Source: Brumimicrobium sp035497735 (GTDB lineage Bacteria; Bacteroidota; Bacteroidia; Flavobacteriales_D; Crocinitomicaceae). From it: a DNA stretch of 64,000 nucleotides. Of the stretch, positions 7,805-16,497 are shown piece by piece. Position 1 is the stretch's first letter. Every line of letters starts with the position of its first letter. The DNA lies in NCBI GenBank assembly GCA_035497735.1, contig DATJCX010000037.1:104564-168563 (forward strand), given 5' to 3'. The notes beneath the pieces were generated by a model. It was not told the origin of the DNA. It did not search any database and saw only the letters and a list, made by a program, of their open reading frames with translations. Position numbers and translations under genes: made by a program.

Positions 7805-7839
7805 AAAAAAAAAGGGGATAAATTTTAATTTATCCCCTT
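7805..7839 (-). terminator. Terminator of tRNA-Pro
   Basis: GGGGATAAATT and its complement (7814-7837) form a perfect stem. Read on the minus strand it is followed by nine T residues (7805-7813). It sits between tRNA-Pro and tRNA-Arg and would largely separate their transcripts. Confidence 0.9.
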
Positions 7840-7840
7840 G

Positions 7841-7915
7841 TCGGGGTGGCAGGATTCGAACCTGCGACCTCCTGGTCCCAAACCAGGCGCGATGACCGGG
7901 CTACGCTACACCCCG
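7841..7915 (-). tRNA. tRNA-Pro (anticodon UGG)
   Basis: On the minus strand the acceptor CGGGGTG pairs with CACCCCG. The D-arm contains GTAGCCCGGTCATCGC, the anticodon stem CCTGG/CCAGG frames loop TTTGGGA (anticodon TGG, reading CCA), and the T-arm has GTTCGAATCC. The C1 start and A discriminator fit bacterial proline tRNA. CCA is not encoded. Confidence 0.97.
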
Positions 7916-7920
7916 AAATA

Positions 7921-8285
7921 AAGATTTTGTTTTCAAATCAACTTAAAGTTGAACCCGGATTAAAACAAAAGTTTTTTCAGTTGTTGAATTCAGTATTTCA
8001 AATTGCTAGTGCGATACTTTAACCGCTTAGCGAGTGCAAATATAATATACTTTTTTGTTATAAATGTACTTTTACGGAACTATTTTTAAACTTTTTTCTA
8101 AACTATCCTTTAGGTAGCTATAAATCAATACGTTTAACGAAAAAATATTTCTGAAGATAATTGTAAAAATAAGAAGAAGTTAGAAGATAAAGAAGGAATA
8201 AGGGGGGTGATTTTTTTAGGATGAAAGTTTATCAATAGAAATGATACTTGAATAAGTGAAAAGAGGAGATTATAAACTCAAAATC
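7921..8285. other. 365-bp gap between tRNA-Pro and hsdR; tRNA promoter element
   Basis: No gene is seen. On the minus strand TATATTTG (positions 8044 to 8037) fits the -7 promoter consensus and points at the tRNA genes, giving a leader of about 115 nt. No clear -33 TTG is found. The part nearest hsdR (8150-8285) is purine-rich without a recognisable terminator. This is the left boundary of the defence island. Confidence 0.45.
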
Positions 8286-11200
8286 TTACCTCCTATTCTT
8301 CTTAAAATTCTCTGCTTGCTCAAACACCTCCTTATACACCTCATCTCTATCCACTGGAGGATAATCGTTATCACCTAGGAGAATAATTAAATCAACTTTA
8401 AGCTCTGCTTGGATGTCGCTTCGTTCGCTCCAGTCTGTGTAACGTGCTTTATCATCAACTATCTGCTTCACTTCTTTTGCTAAAAAAAGTAATTTGTCCT
8501 TTGGATAAGAAAAATCATACTTTTCAGCTAGTGTTTTTAAAATATCATAAAAGGCTTTTTCTTCGAAATCAATTCCAAGCACATCTCCTGCTTTGAATTC
8601 GTCTTTGAGCTGCATGATTAAACTTGTTAACTCATCAGCTATAATGTCAAATTCTTCTCCTGAATAGGTGTTGCCTTTTCGTTCGTTGTAGCGTTCTACG
8701 ACGGCTTGCATCTTTTTGGAGAACTCAACTCCTTGAATTTTGTTGACTTTTCGCATTTCACCAATGGCTTTTGCTAAAAGTTTTTGGAGCAACTGTATTT
8801 TGGTGTTGGGTAGCTTTATTTTTGCAATGTTAGCGAGGTAGTTTAAATCGAAAATATCTTGTTCTTTATTTTCTTTGTCACCTAATTTGATGATTTCTTC
8901 GATACCATCACTTTCTAGAGCTGCTGCTACTTTTTCTCGAACGTAAGCATTCATTTGTTCTGTGTCTGGCGCGTTACCTTTGGTAAGTTTATAAACAATC
9001 GAACGTATCGCTAAGTAGAAATGTATGTAATCTTTGTTTTCTTTGGTGAGTTCTTCGCTTCCAGAACAGATGTCGTAGGCCGATTTTAATCGTTTGACCA
9101 TATCAATGAATCGCTTTTTCTTGTCTTCTGTTTGGAGTACAAATTCAGATGCTCGATTTAGACAATGTAACTGCTCTATAGGAATACCCATAAAGTAATC
9201 TCTATCGTCAAAGCCATGGAAGAATCTTGAAAGTAGGTCTAAGTGGTTTTTTACAACGATTACGGAACTTTGAATATCCTCGATATTTTGACCTTCCATA
9301 TTGTTATAGATTGCTAAAGCCAAGTTCATCTCTTTTTTAATTCCAATATAGTCGACTATTAATCCTTTTCCTTTTCCAGCAAAGTTTCTATTTACCCTGG
9401 AAATGGTTTGAATTAGATTGTGCTTCTGAACTGGTTTGTCGATGTACATTGTGTCTAAGAAAGGAACATCAAATCCAGTTAGCCACATGTCCACAACAAT
9501 TGCAATTTTAAAGTTGGACTTCTCGTTCTTGAATTGACGGTCTAATTCCTTTCTGTACGCTTTGTCACCGAGTAATTCATAAAGTTCTAAAGGATCATCT
9601 TGGCCACGGGTCATAATCATTTTAATTTTAGCCATAGGTTTGACTTCCTTCTTTTCTTTGTCGGTTAATTCAGCTCCTTCTTCACAGATTTTTACTTCTG
9701 CCCATTCAGGTCTTAAGGCTATTACTTTTTTATAAAAATCATACGCGATAAATCGACTAGAAGAAACGAACATTGCTTTTCCTTTAACGGTAGAACCTTC
9801 TTTTACACGTGTTTCATAATGTCCAATAAAGTCCTTAGCGATTGCCTCTAACCTGTCAGGATCTCCAAGGATTACGTTCATTCTAGAACTTTCAGTTTTA
9901 CTTTTCTCTATGTTGTATTCAGAAGCCCCTTCAGCGGCTGCTGCTTCATAGTATTCTTCAATTTCTTTGAGCGCCATTGTGTTTAGACTCATCTTGGCTG
10001 CTCGACCTTCGTATACAATTCCAACAGTAATTCCATCTTCAACGGATTCTGTCATTGTGTAGGAGTCAACAATTTGTCCAAAGACATCAAGTGTAGCATC
10101 AATTGGCGTCCCTGTGAAACCAACATAAGTTGCATTGGGTAAGGAATCATGCAGGTGTTTTGCAAATCCATAGGTTTTCTTTACTCCTTCGTCAGTGACT
10201 GTTATTTTTTGGTCTAAGTTGATTTGACTTCTGTGGGCCTCATCTGAGATACAAACAACGTTGGTTCGTTCTGTAAGTAATTCAGTGTCTTCATTGAACT
10301 TATGTATAGTGGTGAGAAATACTCCGCCACTATTTCTTCCTTTTAACTTTTCTCTTAAATCTGTTCTGCTGGTTACCGATTGTACAACATTGTCTCCGAT
10401 AAATCCTTTTGCATTGGTGAATTCACCTGATAGTTGGTCGTCTAAATCGGTGCGGTCTGTTATGATCACAATCGTTGGACTTGACATTTCAGTACTCTTC
10501 ATTAACAAACGTGTTAAGAAAAGCATGGTAAAACTCTTCCCACATCCAGTGGTTCCAAAATAAGTTCCTCCTTTACCGTCTCCTTCTGGTTTACGGTGTA
10601 ACAGGATATTGTCATATAGTTTACGGGCTCCATAATATTGTGGATAACGGCAAACTATTTTATCATTTTTTTTGGAAGAATCAGGAAAGTAAATGAAGTT
10701 GCGAATGATGTCTCTTAAACGATCTTGGTTAAACATTCCCTGAATGAGTGTCAACATAGAACTTATTCCAACCGCTTCGTTGTCTAATCCTTCAACTTTT
10801 CGCCACGCATTAAAGAATCTATAATCTCCAAAGAAAGAACCTGATTTGGTGTTCACTCCATCACTAATTACACAAAATGCATTGTATTTAAATAGTTCAG
10901 GAATATCTCTTTTGTATCGTACTGTCAATTGCTCAAAAGCATTATAAATCGTTACATCTTCATTAATAGATGTCTTAAGTTCAAATACAACCAGTGGAAT
11001 TCCATTGATGTATAAAATACCATCGGGAATTCGTTTGTGGTAGCCTGTGATTGTTAGTTGATTTACAATCTTATAATTGTTGTTGTTCTTTTTAGAATAG
11101 TCAATGAGGTAAATCCAAATGTCTTTTTGAGAGCGGTCTTCACGTTTTAAAGGGAATCCATCTGAAATCATTTTCATGATGGACTTATTGCTTTCATATA

Positions 11201-11423
11201 AATCAGAAGAGGAAAACACTTCTAGTTGACGAATGATTTGATTCGCTTCTGATTCAGTCAGTTTTTCAGCTTTATATTGATTGAGTAAAAACTCTTTTAG
11301 GTCTTTCTTAATCAAAACCTCATCTTCAGAACGTTCAATTTCTGTTCCTGGCACATAAGGAATTCCCTCTTGGCCTAAAAGATCAATTAATGCTAATTCT
11401 AGTTGTGATTCGGTAAACTTCAT
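8286..11423 (-). CDS. hsdR: Type I restriction enzyme, R (motor/nuclease) subunit HsdR
   Basis: A 1045-aa HsdR, the ATP-driven translocase and endonuclease of a type I restriction enzyme. The N-terminal PD-(D/E)xK nuclease shows D134 (RIPDG) and E148-x-K150 in VVFELKTS. The SF2 motor follows: Walker A GTTGCGKS at 290-297, motif Ia ITDRTDLDDQL at 321-331, and DEAH at 394-397, then the GFTGTP and QTISRVNR helicase motifs. The C-terminal helical part contacts HsdM. All catalytic motifs are intact. It is the last gene of the island's minus-strand series and is separated from hsdM-hsdS by six other genes. A 9-nt gap joins it to the winged-helix gene upstream. Confidence 0.96.
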   Translation of the reverse strand: MKFTESQLELALIDLLGQEGIPYVPGTEIERSEDEVLIKKDLKEFLLNQYKAEKLTESEANQIIRQLEVFSSSDLYESNKSIMKMISDGFPLKREDRSQKDIWIYLIDYSKKNNNNYKIVNQLTITGYHKRIPDGILYINGIPLVVFELKTSINEDVTIYNAFEQLTVRYKRDIPELFKYNAFCVISDGVNTKSGSFFGDYRFFNAWRKVEGLDNEAVGISSMLTLIQGMFNQDRLRDIIRNFIYFPDSSKKNDKIVCRYPQYYGARKLYDNILLHRKPEGDGKGGTYFGTTGCGKSFTMLFLTRLLMKSTEMSSPTIVIITDRTDLDDQLSGEFTNAKGFIGDNVVQSVTSRTDLREKLKGRNSGGVFLTTIHKFNEDTELLTERTNVVCISDEAHRSQINLDQKITVTDEGVKKTYGFAKHLHDSLPNATYVGFTGTPIDATLDVFGQIVDSYTMTESVEDGITVGIVYEGRAAKMSLNTMALKEIEEYYEAAAAEGASEYNIEKSKTESSRMNVILGDPDRLEAIAKDFIGHYETRVKEGSTVKGKAMFVSSSRFIAYDFYKKVIALRPEWAEVKICEEGAELTDKEKKEVKPMAKIKMIMTRGQDDPLELYELLGDKAYRKELDRQFKNEKSNFKIAIVVDMWLTGFDVPFLDTMYIDKPVQKHNLIQTISRVNRNFAGKGKGLIVDYIGIKKEMNLALAIYNNMEGQNIEDIQSSVIVVKNHLDLLSRFFHGFDDRDYFMGIPIEQLHCLNRASEFVLQTEDKKKRFIDMVKRLKSAYDICSGSEELTKENKDYIHFYLAIRSIVYKLTKGNAPDTEQMNAYVREKVAAALESDGIEEIIKLGDKENKEQDIFDLNYLANIAKIKLPNTKIQLLQKLLAKAIGEMRKVNKIQGVEFSKKMQAVVERYNERKGNTYSGEEFDIIADELTSLIMQLKDEFKAGDVLGIDFEEKAFYDILKTLAEKYDFSYPKDKLLFLAKEVKQIVDDKARYTDWSERSDIQAELKVDLIILLGDNDYPPVDRDEVYKEVFEQAENFKKNRR

Positions 11424-11432
11424 TTTTAATGG

Positions 11433-11705
11433 TTAATGTTGAGTTAGTGTATGTTTTAATCTTTTTCCTCTTTCTGTAAGTCTGCATTTTTGTAGGCTGC
11501 TATTTGGTTTTTCAGGAATAGTCATTTCGATCAACTTTAATTCTATTGCATCTTTTTGATAGTTATTCATATAATTTCGTTTGTCGGAAAGGTTTAAAAC
11601 ATCTTGAATTTCTTCTCTTCTCATTTCACCCGATATTGCTAATACCAATTTTTTAACTTGGGGGATGACTTGGGGGGTGTTACCCACTAACTCCTTTGTT
11701 TTCAT
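11433..11705 (-). CDS. Small winged-helix protein (Fic-like C-terminal domain)
   Basis: This 90-aa protein looks like the winged-helix module found at the C-terminus of many AlbA_2 and Fic-type regulators. Its core is LVLAISGEMRREEIQDVLNLSDKRNYMNNYQ followed by LIEMTIPEKPNSSLQKCRLTERGKRL, where the last part would form the beta wing. There is no N-terminal Fic or AlbA domain, so it is a stand-alone version. It lies 14 nt downstream of the AlbA_2 regulator gene and 9 nt upstream of hsdR, so the three are almost certainly cotranscribed. A role in DNA binding and control of the restriction genes is inferred from fold and location. It could also be a piece split off from the upstream protein. Confidence 0.75.
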   Translation of the reverse strand: MKTKELVGNTPQVIPQVKKLVLAISGEMRREEIQDVLNLSDKRNYMNNYQKDAIELKLIEMTIPEKPNSSLQKCRLTERGKRLKHTLTQH

Positions 11706-11719
11706 AATTTAAAATCTGG

Positions 11720-13270
11720 TTAATGTTCAATTTCTGTTTGTTTTTTAAGCAACCAAACTCCCTCTTTTCGACCACCTTCGCGCGCTATGAAGTTTTCTTC
11801 TCTTAATTTTTTAATGTAGGTTTGAACAGTACGCTCTGTAACTCCTAAAATCGATCCTATTTCTTCTGCTGTAATTTCAGGATAAATTATTATGAGCTCT
11901 AAGGTTAGTATTTGATTAGGAAGTTTCTTACCCGAAACTTTCCCGAAGCTTTCCCGAAGCTTTCCCGAAGTTATCCCGAAATCCTCCAAGAAATAAGTCG
12001 TAATTGATTCAAAACTCTCTTGTAGAAGAATAATATTTTCTTTGTTTGATGCCTTTCTACGTTCCGAAATTGTTCCGAAATCATATTGTAATTCTGTTAA
12101 AACAAGATTTTGTTTTACTTTAAAGTCAACTACCTGTCCTCCTAATTGAGCATTACCAAGTTGGGTATTAGCGAGTTGATAAGGCTTTTCTAGAATAGCT
12201 TTCGGGAATGTCATTCTTAAAAAGTTTTCAGAAAACTTAAAACATTCCCTTCCATAGTATTCTAAAATTCTAGGTACTCCAGAACCCAATTGCTCAACTA
12301 AACCCAGGTCTTTAAAAATACGCATTAGTTCTTTATTTCTCGGAACAGAAAAGCCTTCAAAGAACTCTTCTTTACTAAGGCCATTAGGCAAACCACCAGT
12401 AGAAGTGATTTCTATTCTGTCATCAAAAATCTCAAATTTTGGTGGTACTTCAGTTGTGTAATCATTGTGTACAAATGCATTTAATATCGCTTCTCGCAAT
12501 GCAATGGATGACCATGGACGTTTGTCTATCCGTTCCGCTGAAGTAATGCTTGTGTCGCTTCTGTTTTCCAGTTCTATTTTGTCTAAAACTTGTTTTGTTG
12601 CTTTAACTAAAGATTCATACCCGAAATCAGGATTCTCTGCTAAATCTACTCTTGTTAAACCATTGTATTTAGCCAGCTTAATTGATGTTCCATTTTCATC
12701 TGCCATTAAATAAGCGACATAATTGTATTCCCCTTTTTCAGTTAACAGTTCAAGGTTCTTCGCAAAATACTTATTGAGTGAAATGCCTTTTCCTTCATAA
12801 TAGATTTTCAGTTGCTCGAAAGTGAGGTCTTGACGGCTCGATCTAATTTTACCGATTGATGTTTTAGTTCTTTTGGCAAACAATTCATCAATCATTTTTT
12901 GAGGCATGGGATCAGCTGCAGTTCCATTGCGGAGGTAAGCCCCCTTTTCAGACATGCCGTATTTACGTTTGTAATAGGGTTTTTCAGAACCACTGGCTAC
13001 AGTAATCTTAATAATTTCTTTGCCGTCTTTTTCCTCCGAACTTATATCAAACAACCCCATACAGGAAGGAATAATATTGGTTTTTAGGCGGTCCTTGATC
13101 TTGAGCATATCACCATCCATATCCTCAACGCCTACAACTGTTCCCGTTTTGTCAATTCCAATATAAACAAAGCCACCTTCATTGTAGTTGAGGAAAGCAA
13201 TTACTTCTTTCTCCAGATCTAAATCTTTGGTGAGCTTCTCTTTGAATTCTATGCGGTTTGTTTCGGGCAT
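11720..13270 (-). CDS. AlbA_2 / HATPase_c_4 domain putative regulator
   Basis: A 516-aa protein of the family once called Schlafen-AAA_4 or divergent AAA. The N-terminal AlbA_2 domain (about 1-130) has the typical FKEKLTKDLDLEKEVIAFLNYNEGG and GIDKTGTVVGVED. A GHKL-type ATP-binding domain follows (about 250-370) with REAILNAFVHNDYT, where E and N contact ATP-Mg, and LGLVEQLGSGVPRI. The C-terminus (about 460-510) is a winged helix with EITAEEIGSILGVTERTVQTYIKKL. Such proteins often sit in type I restriction loci. Residues near 426-450 are encoded by five copies of an 11-bp repeat, so copy-number change would shift the frame. Enzymatic activity is unknown; a regulatory role is inferred. Confidence 0.85.
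   Translation of the reverse strand: MPETNRIEFKEKLTKDLDLEKEVIAFLNYNEGGFVYIGIDKTGTVVGVEDMDGDMLKIKDRLKTNIIPSCMGLFDISSEEKDGKEIIKITVASGSEKPYYKRKYGMSEKGAYLRNGTAADPMPQKMIDELFAKRTKTSIGKIRSSRQDLTFEQLKIYYEGKGISLNKYFAKNLELLTEKGEYNYVAYLMADENGTSIKLAKYNGLTRVDLAENPDFGYESLVKATKQVLDKIELENRSDTSITSAERIDKRPWSSIALREAILNAFVHNDYTTEVPPKFEIFDDRIEITSTGGLPNGLSKEEFFEGFSVPRNKELMRIFKDLGLVEQLGSGVPRILEYYGRECFKFSENFLRMTFPKAILEKPYQLANTQLGNAQLGGQVVDFKVKQNLVLTELQYDFGTISERRKASNKENIILLQESFESITTYFLEDFGITSGKLRESFGKVSGKKLPNQILTLELIIIYPEITAEEIGSILGVTERTVQTYIKKLREENFIAREGGRKEGVWLLKKQTEIEH
11931..11985 (-). repeat. 11-bp tandem repeat, five copies, inside a coding region
   Basis: The motif CCCGAA (plus strand) starts at 11931, 11942, 11953, 11964 and 11975, each 11 bp apart. 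The two central units are identical. Because 11 is not a multiple of 3, the repeat is read in all three frames in succession, giving the peptide SGKLRESFGKVSGK rather than a simple amino-acid repeat. A shorter two-copy version (CCGAA at 12064 and 12075, also 11 bp apart) lies about 100 bp upstream in the gene. Confidence 0.9.
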
Positions 13271-13302
13271 GGTGTTTTTGTTGTTGCTAAATTACTCAAA
13301 AA

Positions 13303-14691
13303 TTATAATTTTCCACTTGTAAACCTCATTTCAATCTCTTGCATATACATTTCTCGATAGCTTGTTGATTTTCGAACTTCATCATTTGCGCTAAAAAGAG
13401 ATTGCCCGATTTTATTGTCTGTTATCTTTTTCTCTAGTGTTTCAAAAACATCTTCTTCCTCTTCATTTAAATCTTCCACTAATTCCTCAATCTGTAACTC
13501 TTTCGGATAAACAAAGTAAACGGGAATAACTTCATTGTTATCAAGGCCTAATTTTGTGTAAACTCTATTCAAACGAGCATAACCCGACAATTGCCTGGCA
13601 TCCTCCATACTCGGATTTCCTTTCTTATAACGTGGTTTGTACTTGGCATCCACAACGGCTTTAAACTGTTCTGTATTAATGATGAAATCCAGTTCTTGTT
13701 TATAAACTTTTGTATGGTATTTAACTGCATTTGGTGCTGTAAATTTTTCACGTAGCTTTTTAAACACATACAACTCAAACAATTTACTCATGTCAATCCA
13801 ATGCGGTGGGTACTTATTTTGTTTTTCAGCAGCTTTAGATAGATTGTGATCATTTAATTTTAGGATTTGTATTCCTAGTTGAATAGCTGTGTTGTATTCC
13901 TTAAACATTGGGTTATGTTCCTTATTCTTAAAAGAATAAAATCTCTTTTCAGAAACTTGCTGAAACCCTCCCATACAATATGATAATGGTTGCAGTAGCA
14001 CATCTTTTAAACTATCCTCTTTTAACTGATGAATGTGTGTTTGTACAAAATGTAAAACATATTTCAAAAAACGATTAGCTTCCGTATCAATTCCATATTC
14101 TTGATATGAACAAACTGTTTTTGTTCTGTGATTACGGACTGTATTTTGACGTATTTGTTGAGCTACTAAAATCTTTCCCTTTACACGAGATTCTAGGTTT
14201 TCAGTAACTCGATAGTAATCCTTTTTTAAGCCCTTTCGTACTATTGACTTAACAATCATTAAAAACTGGATGAGTAAAAAAGGTGTTAAATGAATGGACG
14301 AATCTCCCTTTACTTCAATCCATTCCTCATCAAACTTAACCTCCATCAAATCATCTAAGTGCTTAAAGTTTTCAGGTTCTTTTAAAGCCTCGAGTAACAT
14401 ACCGAGAGCATCTAATTGACCAGCCGAAGAGTTCATTTTAGATTCTATTTGAACTGGTAATCCCCAACGTGGAATCCAATCTAAACCGATGTAATAAGAG
14501 TTCTCAATCTTTGCTTTATCATCTTCTATAAAAATCTGAAGACAGCTCTTCTTTTCATCTGACTTGAAGTAGATTGGAACCGTAGTTTCTAAACCTTCTG
14601 ATGAAAATGAGTGATAATCTATTTTCTGAATAACATCATAATGATTATCCGACCTATTGTAATATTTAAAATGTTCACTAATTAAAAGCAT
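13303..14691 (-). CDS. mcrC: McrC-like nuclease subunit of a modification-dependent restriction system
   Basis: A 462-aa McrC-family protein. McrC supplies the nuclease to the McrB AAA+ ring, which cuts DNA carrying modified bases. The N-terminal part (about 1-180) resembles the McrC docking region, with QLDALGMLLEALKEP and HLTPFLLIQFL. The C-terminal nuclease has the PD-(D/E)xK pattern in ELDFIINTEQFKAVVDAKYK (about 345-365), with D, D and K in the expected spacing. The start overlaps the end of mcrB by 10 nt, the usual coupling for mcrBC. The pair is inserted between hsdS and hsdR. Confidence 0.9.
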   Translation of the reverse strand: MLLISEHFKYYNRSDNHYDVIQKIDYHSFSSEGLETTVPIYFKSDEKKSCLQIFIEDDKAKIENSYYIGLDWIPRWGLPVQIESKMNSSAGQLDALGMLLEALKEPENFKHLDDLMEVKFDEEWIEVKGDSSIHLTPFLLIQFLMIVKSIVRKGLKKDYYRVTENLESRVKGKILVAQQIRQNTVRNHRTKTVCSYQEYGIDTEANRFLKYVLHFVQTHIHQLKEDSLKDVLLQPLSYCMGGFQQVSEKRFYSFKNKEHNPMFKEYNTAIQLGIQILKLNDHNLSKAAEKQNKYPPHWIDMSKLFELYVFKKLREKFTAPNAVKYHTKVYKQELDFIINTEQFKAVVDAKYKPRYKKGNPSMEDARQLSGYARLNRVYTKLGLDNNEVIPVYFVYPKELQIEELVEDLNEEEEDVFETLEKKITDNKIGQSLFSANDEVRKSTSYREMYMQEIEMRFTSGKL

Positions 14692-16409
14692 ACCAATTTT
14701 TCAATTTCTATTAGTGCTGATTTCTTAAGAATTCCATCTTTTACATACTCTCTCAATATTGGTTTAATTTCAAATTCTAATCGCATATTCATTGTTCCAC
14801 CATCCTTCTCTTTTTTAATAAAATAAGAATGTCCTAACCAAACATCTTTAGGATTAAACTCCTCGGAAAGATGTTGTGAATTTATAATTTGAGGTACTTC
14901 GGAATAGTTTATATTAGGATCATAGTCCTTTATAAAGATTTTTGCAACTGAATTAAATAATTCATTATCGAAGTTATCTCCTAACTCTTTTGATAAGTCT
15001 TTCGGTAAAACATCTAAGAAAGCAAAGCGTCTTCTTACCGCGTAATCGATTTGAGAGACACTTCTGTCGGCAGTGTTCATTGTACCAATTATATATAGGT
15101 TCTTAGGAATACCAAACTTTTCTTTACTATAAGGTAATTCAAGTGTCATTTGTTCTGAAGCTCCTAAACGCTTACCATCTTCCATCAAAGAAATTAACTC
15201 ACCTAAAACGGTTGATAAATTGGCTCTATTCATTTCATCAATTATCAAAACAAACTTCTTTTCTGGTTTACTTTGAATCTCTGTAGGTAGCTGATGAAAT
15301 AATTCTAATCCATCTTCAAAACTCATTTCTTTGGTATCTAAATCATCTAATTGAATGCTTTGTTCCTTTATAAATGAATATAAGTGGCGATATACAGCAA
15401 ATAACTCACCAGCAATGTGGCCAACAATTGGGAATAATTGATTCTTAATGCTAATGTTATCCTCAGGGTCCAGTTCTGAATCTAAAGCTCGTTTTAACTT
15501 TTCCTTGGTAACTGTATGTGTGTATACTCCCGGACTTGTTTTAGCTCTACTAGAATAACGGTACTTTACAATTATACTTGTTTCAGTTATTGAATCCAGA
15601 ATAAGTTCAACATTGGTTTTCGTTAAGAAAATTTGATCTTCAGATAGTGATTCAATGTAGCTGTCATAAATTTCATCAAAACTGTTTTCATGGATATTGC
15701 CATGAGATTTAGACACTATACTTAATAACGCTTTTTTACAAAAACTTTTAAAAGTTCCGTCCTCTGTTTCAAACGTAGTTTGATCATTGGCTCCTACTTT
15801 TGGTTTTAAGCCTTCTACAAAATCTTCATAGCTATAACTAGGATGAAATTGTACAATTTGGATTTGATCAGACTCTTCTTTTTCCGTTGTATTCTCTAAT
15901 CCTGTTAATTCCTTTGCTAATTGAACAGCCATTCTAGTTTTCCCAGTTCCTGGAGGACCTTGAAGAATAATTTGTTTCTTGAATTCAAGTAAGTTTATAT
16001 TTTTTTCTATTTCCTCTTGCATAGATTTTGAATTATATAATGATAATATTTGATTGGTAATAATTGTTTGATGTATCCTAATAATTCCCTGTTGTGTTTT
16101 ATATTGAAAGGTAGGCTTGGATATCTTATAAACATTTGCTTTATAATAATACATTCCTGCTTCAAAAGGAACCTGATTTTCAATAAATAAGTTTTCTAGA
16201 TTTTCGAGTTCAGTAATAGGAATTCTTTCAGAAATAGTTTTTGCTATTCCTAAAGGAGTAAAGCCATCAGTTAGTAGTATCATGTTATTTACTCCAAAAT
16301 CAAAACTCTCCCAACTAATTACGATTCCATGGCTTATTAATAAGTCAAAAAATAATGGTTTACCATCACTTTTCTTTCCCCATCGACAACCTAGTTTCCA
16401 ATATTCCAT
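14682..16409 (-). CDS. mcrB: McrB-like GTPase (AAA+) of a modification-dependent restriction system
   Basis: A 575-aa protein with an N-terminal domain of about 120 residues and a C-terminal AAA+ motor. Walker A GPPGTGKT is at 151-158, Walker B VLIIDE at 387-392 is followed by MNRAN, and the McrB-specific signature MNTADRS is at 444-450, with the arginine-rich sensor AVRRRFAF just after. These residues set McrB apart from other AAA+ proteins and bind GTP. The N-terminal domain (MEYWKLGCRWGKK start) should be the modified-DNA reader; it is not the E. coli McrB DUF3578 domain as far as I can see, and may be EVE/PUA-like. The target modification is therefore open. It forms a unit with mcrC. Confidence 0.92.
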   Translation of the reverse strand: MEYWKLGCRWGKKSDGKPLFFDLLISHGIVISWESFDFGVNNMILLTDGFTPLGIAKTISERIPITELENLENLFIENQVPFEAGMYYYKANVYKISKPTFQYKTQQGIIRIHQTIITNQILSLYNSKSMQEEIEKNINLLEFKKQIILQGPPGTGKTRMAVQLAKELTGLENTTEKEESDQIQIVQFHPSYSYEDFVEGLKPKVGANDQTTFETEDGTFKSFCKKALLSIVSKSHGNIHENSFDEIYDSYIESLSEDQIFLTKTNVELILDSITETSIIVKYRYSSRAKTSPGVYTHTVTKEKLKRALDSELDPEDNISIKNQLFPIVGHIAGELFAVYRHLYSFIKEQSIQLDDLDTKEMSFEDGLELFHQLPTEIQSKPEKKFVLIIDEMNRANLSTVLGELISLMEDGKRLGASEQMTLELPYSKEKFGIPKNLYIIGTMNTADRSVSQIDYAVRRRFAFLDVLPKDLSKELGDNFDNELFNSVAKIFIKDYDPNINYSEVPQIINSQHLSEEFNPKDVWLGHSYFIKKEKDGGTMNMRLEFEIKPILREYVKDGILKKSALIEIEKLVCF

Positions 16410-16497
16410 AATTGTAAATTATATTTTTATCCAATTAAAAAATCTATAAAATGATAACCTTTATCATCAAAACAATACAGTTACTTATAATTTTTTA

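Noticed and set aside
11433..11705. Fic toxin in the restriction island
   Set aside because: Only the winged-helix part typical of Fic-like C-termini is present; no HxFxxGNGR motif.
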